Positions 62,925 to 64,000 of a DNA stretch of 64,000 bases are shown one piece after another. Location: positions 313,501-377,500 of the forward strand of contig JAXRKP010000205.1 in NCBI GenBank assembly GCA_037039925.1, written 5' to 3'. The DNA is from Doris montereyensis (Eukaryota; Mollusca; Gastropoda; Nudibranchia; Dorididae). The stretch's first letter is position 1, and each line of letters begins with the position of its first letter. A model generated the notes under the pieces. That model ran no database searches. It saw only the letters and a list, made by a program, of their open reading frames with translations, and was not told the DNA's origin. A program made the translations under genes and the position numbers.

Positions 62925-64000
62925 TTAAGTTCGAGACGGGTCTGTAATTTTTCATCATCTCGTTGTCAAGATTCTTCTTTTTAAGAGTGGAGTCACATGT
63001 GCTTCTTTGAAAACGGTGGGGAAATCCGCATTTTGGATGGAACAATTGGCGATGGAGATTATGGATGGTGCAACCTCATTAATACAGGCTTTAGAACCCA
63101 CGTGGGAACCGCGTCCAATTTGCATTGTTTGTTTGCTGCATCATTGACGAGTTCAGTGATTTCCTCAACAGATGCGGGTAAAAAGTAGGAAAGTGGTGGT
63201 GGTGTTGTGATGAATTTCGTACCTCTAGTTTTAATGGTGTCAGTGTCAGTCTTTTCGTCAAGATCCGATCGAATGGTGACAATTTTGTCAACGAAATATT
63301 TATTGAATATGTTAGCTAATTCTTCGTCATTTGCGTGTGATGGTAAGGAAGATGATGGGTGTTCGTGTTTCATGAGTCTATTTATGATGTTAAAAAGTTC
63401 TTTGCTATTGCCCTTGTGCTCAGCGATGTTGTCTCTGGTATATGTACGTTTGCATTTGTTTATTAGTCCATTTGTTTCGATTTTTGCTTTGATATATATT
63501 TCTTTGTGAATGACCAGCTTAGATTTCCATAAGTTTCTTCGGCTGCTCTTTTCTTTCGCTTTGAGATTAGTATTTCATCACAAAACCATTTGATGTCCGG
63601 TCGCACTGTTACAACTTTTGTAATCGGGGGGGGGGGGGGGGCATGTCTGCTAAGTATTTGGACCATAATTTTGTTAAATAGTGAAATTTTTGTTTCAACT
63701 ATCCTAGCTTCCTCGAAGCTCTTAGTTATCTCTGATTTGACAATGTCACTTTTAAAACTTTCCATGTCCATTGATTTTTTTGTCCTATACGAAATCGACT
63801 TTCTTTTTGATGTATGGGCTTTTTCAGTTTCAAGTGAAATATTGCGCTTTGATGGTCTGAGATGTGGTTGCTTTCTACACGTACATCTTGCAAGAGGTTG
63901 TCATTGGAATGGCTCATAACAAGGTCAAGTGTGTTTCCGGTTATATGTGTTGGTGATTTAACATTTTGAATCAGGTTGCATGCCCCGATGCTGTTTATGA
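62925..64000 (-). mobile_element. CR1/L2-like LINE ORF2 fragment, running off the window
   Basis: On the - strand from the window edge: SHSNDNLLQDVRV..ISDHQSAIFHLKL (end of the endonuclease), then VTVRPDIKWFCDEILISKRK..RAAEETYG, LANIFNKYFVDKIVTIRSDL, the RT start SVEEITELVNDAANKQCKLD..PTWVLKPVL, and FKEAHVTPLLKK..KNYRPVSNL at about 62925, where similarity ends. Frame changes occur. Truncated early in the RT domain. Confidence 0.75.

Overview
The window is animal genomic DNA: AT-rich, with multi-exon genes bounded by GT..AG splice sites, tRNA-derived SINEs, LINE fragments, DNA transposons and long microsatellites. A single KMT2E/SETD5-type gene that keeps its PHD finger, the repeat mix (Penelope/retrozyme-like hammerhead motifs, hAT, pogo-like and piggyBac-like elements) and many AGATCTAGATCT-type words suggest an invertebrate, most likely a gastropod mollusc. 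That placement is inference. No prokaryotic, organellar or viral genes were recognised.

Two genes are well supported and lie tail to tail. (1) A KMT2E (MLL5)/SETD5/UpSET-family chromatin regulator on the + strand, with about 25 coding exons from ~6458 to a stop at 32870. It has the PHD finger, degenerate SET and post-SET segments, the basic TREERKLDAILKAF region, the TPLKKRR and VSLLEYRKR motifs, and a Pro/His/Ser-rich C-terminus. (2) MRPL42 (mL42, large subunit of the mitochondrial ribosome) on the - strand, with six coding exons from 56358 down to ~45223, one of them a 33-bp microexon.

Both genes carry the same defect. Conserved protein sequence jumps between reading frames inside exons and at junctions, each time repairable by one missing base, usually in a short homopolymer, while splice sites stay intact. 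Uncorrected long-read assembly error explains this better than two independent pseudogenes, and it means gene finders will fragment both genes.

Layout: 1-6.4 kb is intergenic, with a 1.2-kb TTAA-flanked piggyBac-like element and diverged repeat pairs. 6.4-35 kb is the KMT2E gene and its 3' UTR; its introns hold an inverted pair of hammerhead-like sequences, CT microsatellites, SINE-like repeats and tandem duplications. 35-45 kb is the convergent intergenic region, with a TA-flanked pogo-like MITE, LINE remnants, SINEs and over 3 kb of TAG/GTA minisatellite interrupted by a Penelope/retrozyme-like hammerhead fragment. 45-56.4 kb is MRPL42, whose introns hold a degenerate hAT transposase on the same strand with 5' tandem repeats and flanking direct repeats, two SINE-B copies, and an ~885-bp (GA)n tract. 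56.4-64 kb is repeat-rich: GA and TA tracts, SINE-A copies (one apparently overwritten by TA repeats), a possible Tc1-like relic, and a CR1/L2-like LINE fragment running off the end.

The genes have no obvious functional link. No convincing new multi-gene system was found. The most unusual items are the hammerhead-type sequences, the TA-overwritten SINE copy, the 143-bp direct repeats around the hAT element, and the two-gene homopolymer-deletion pattern.
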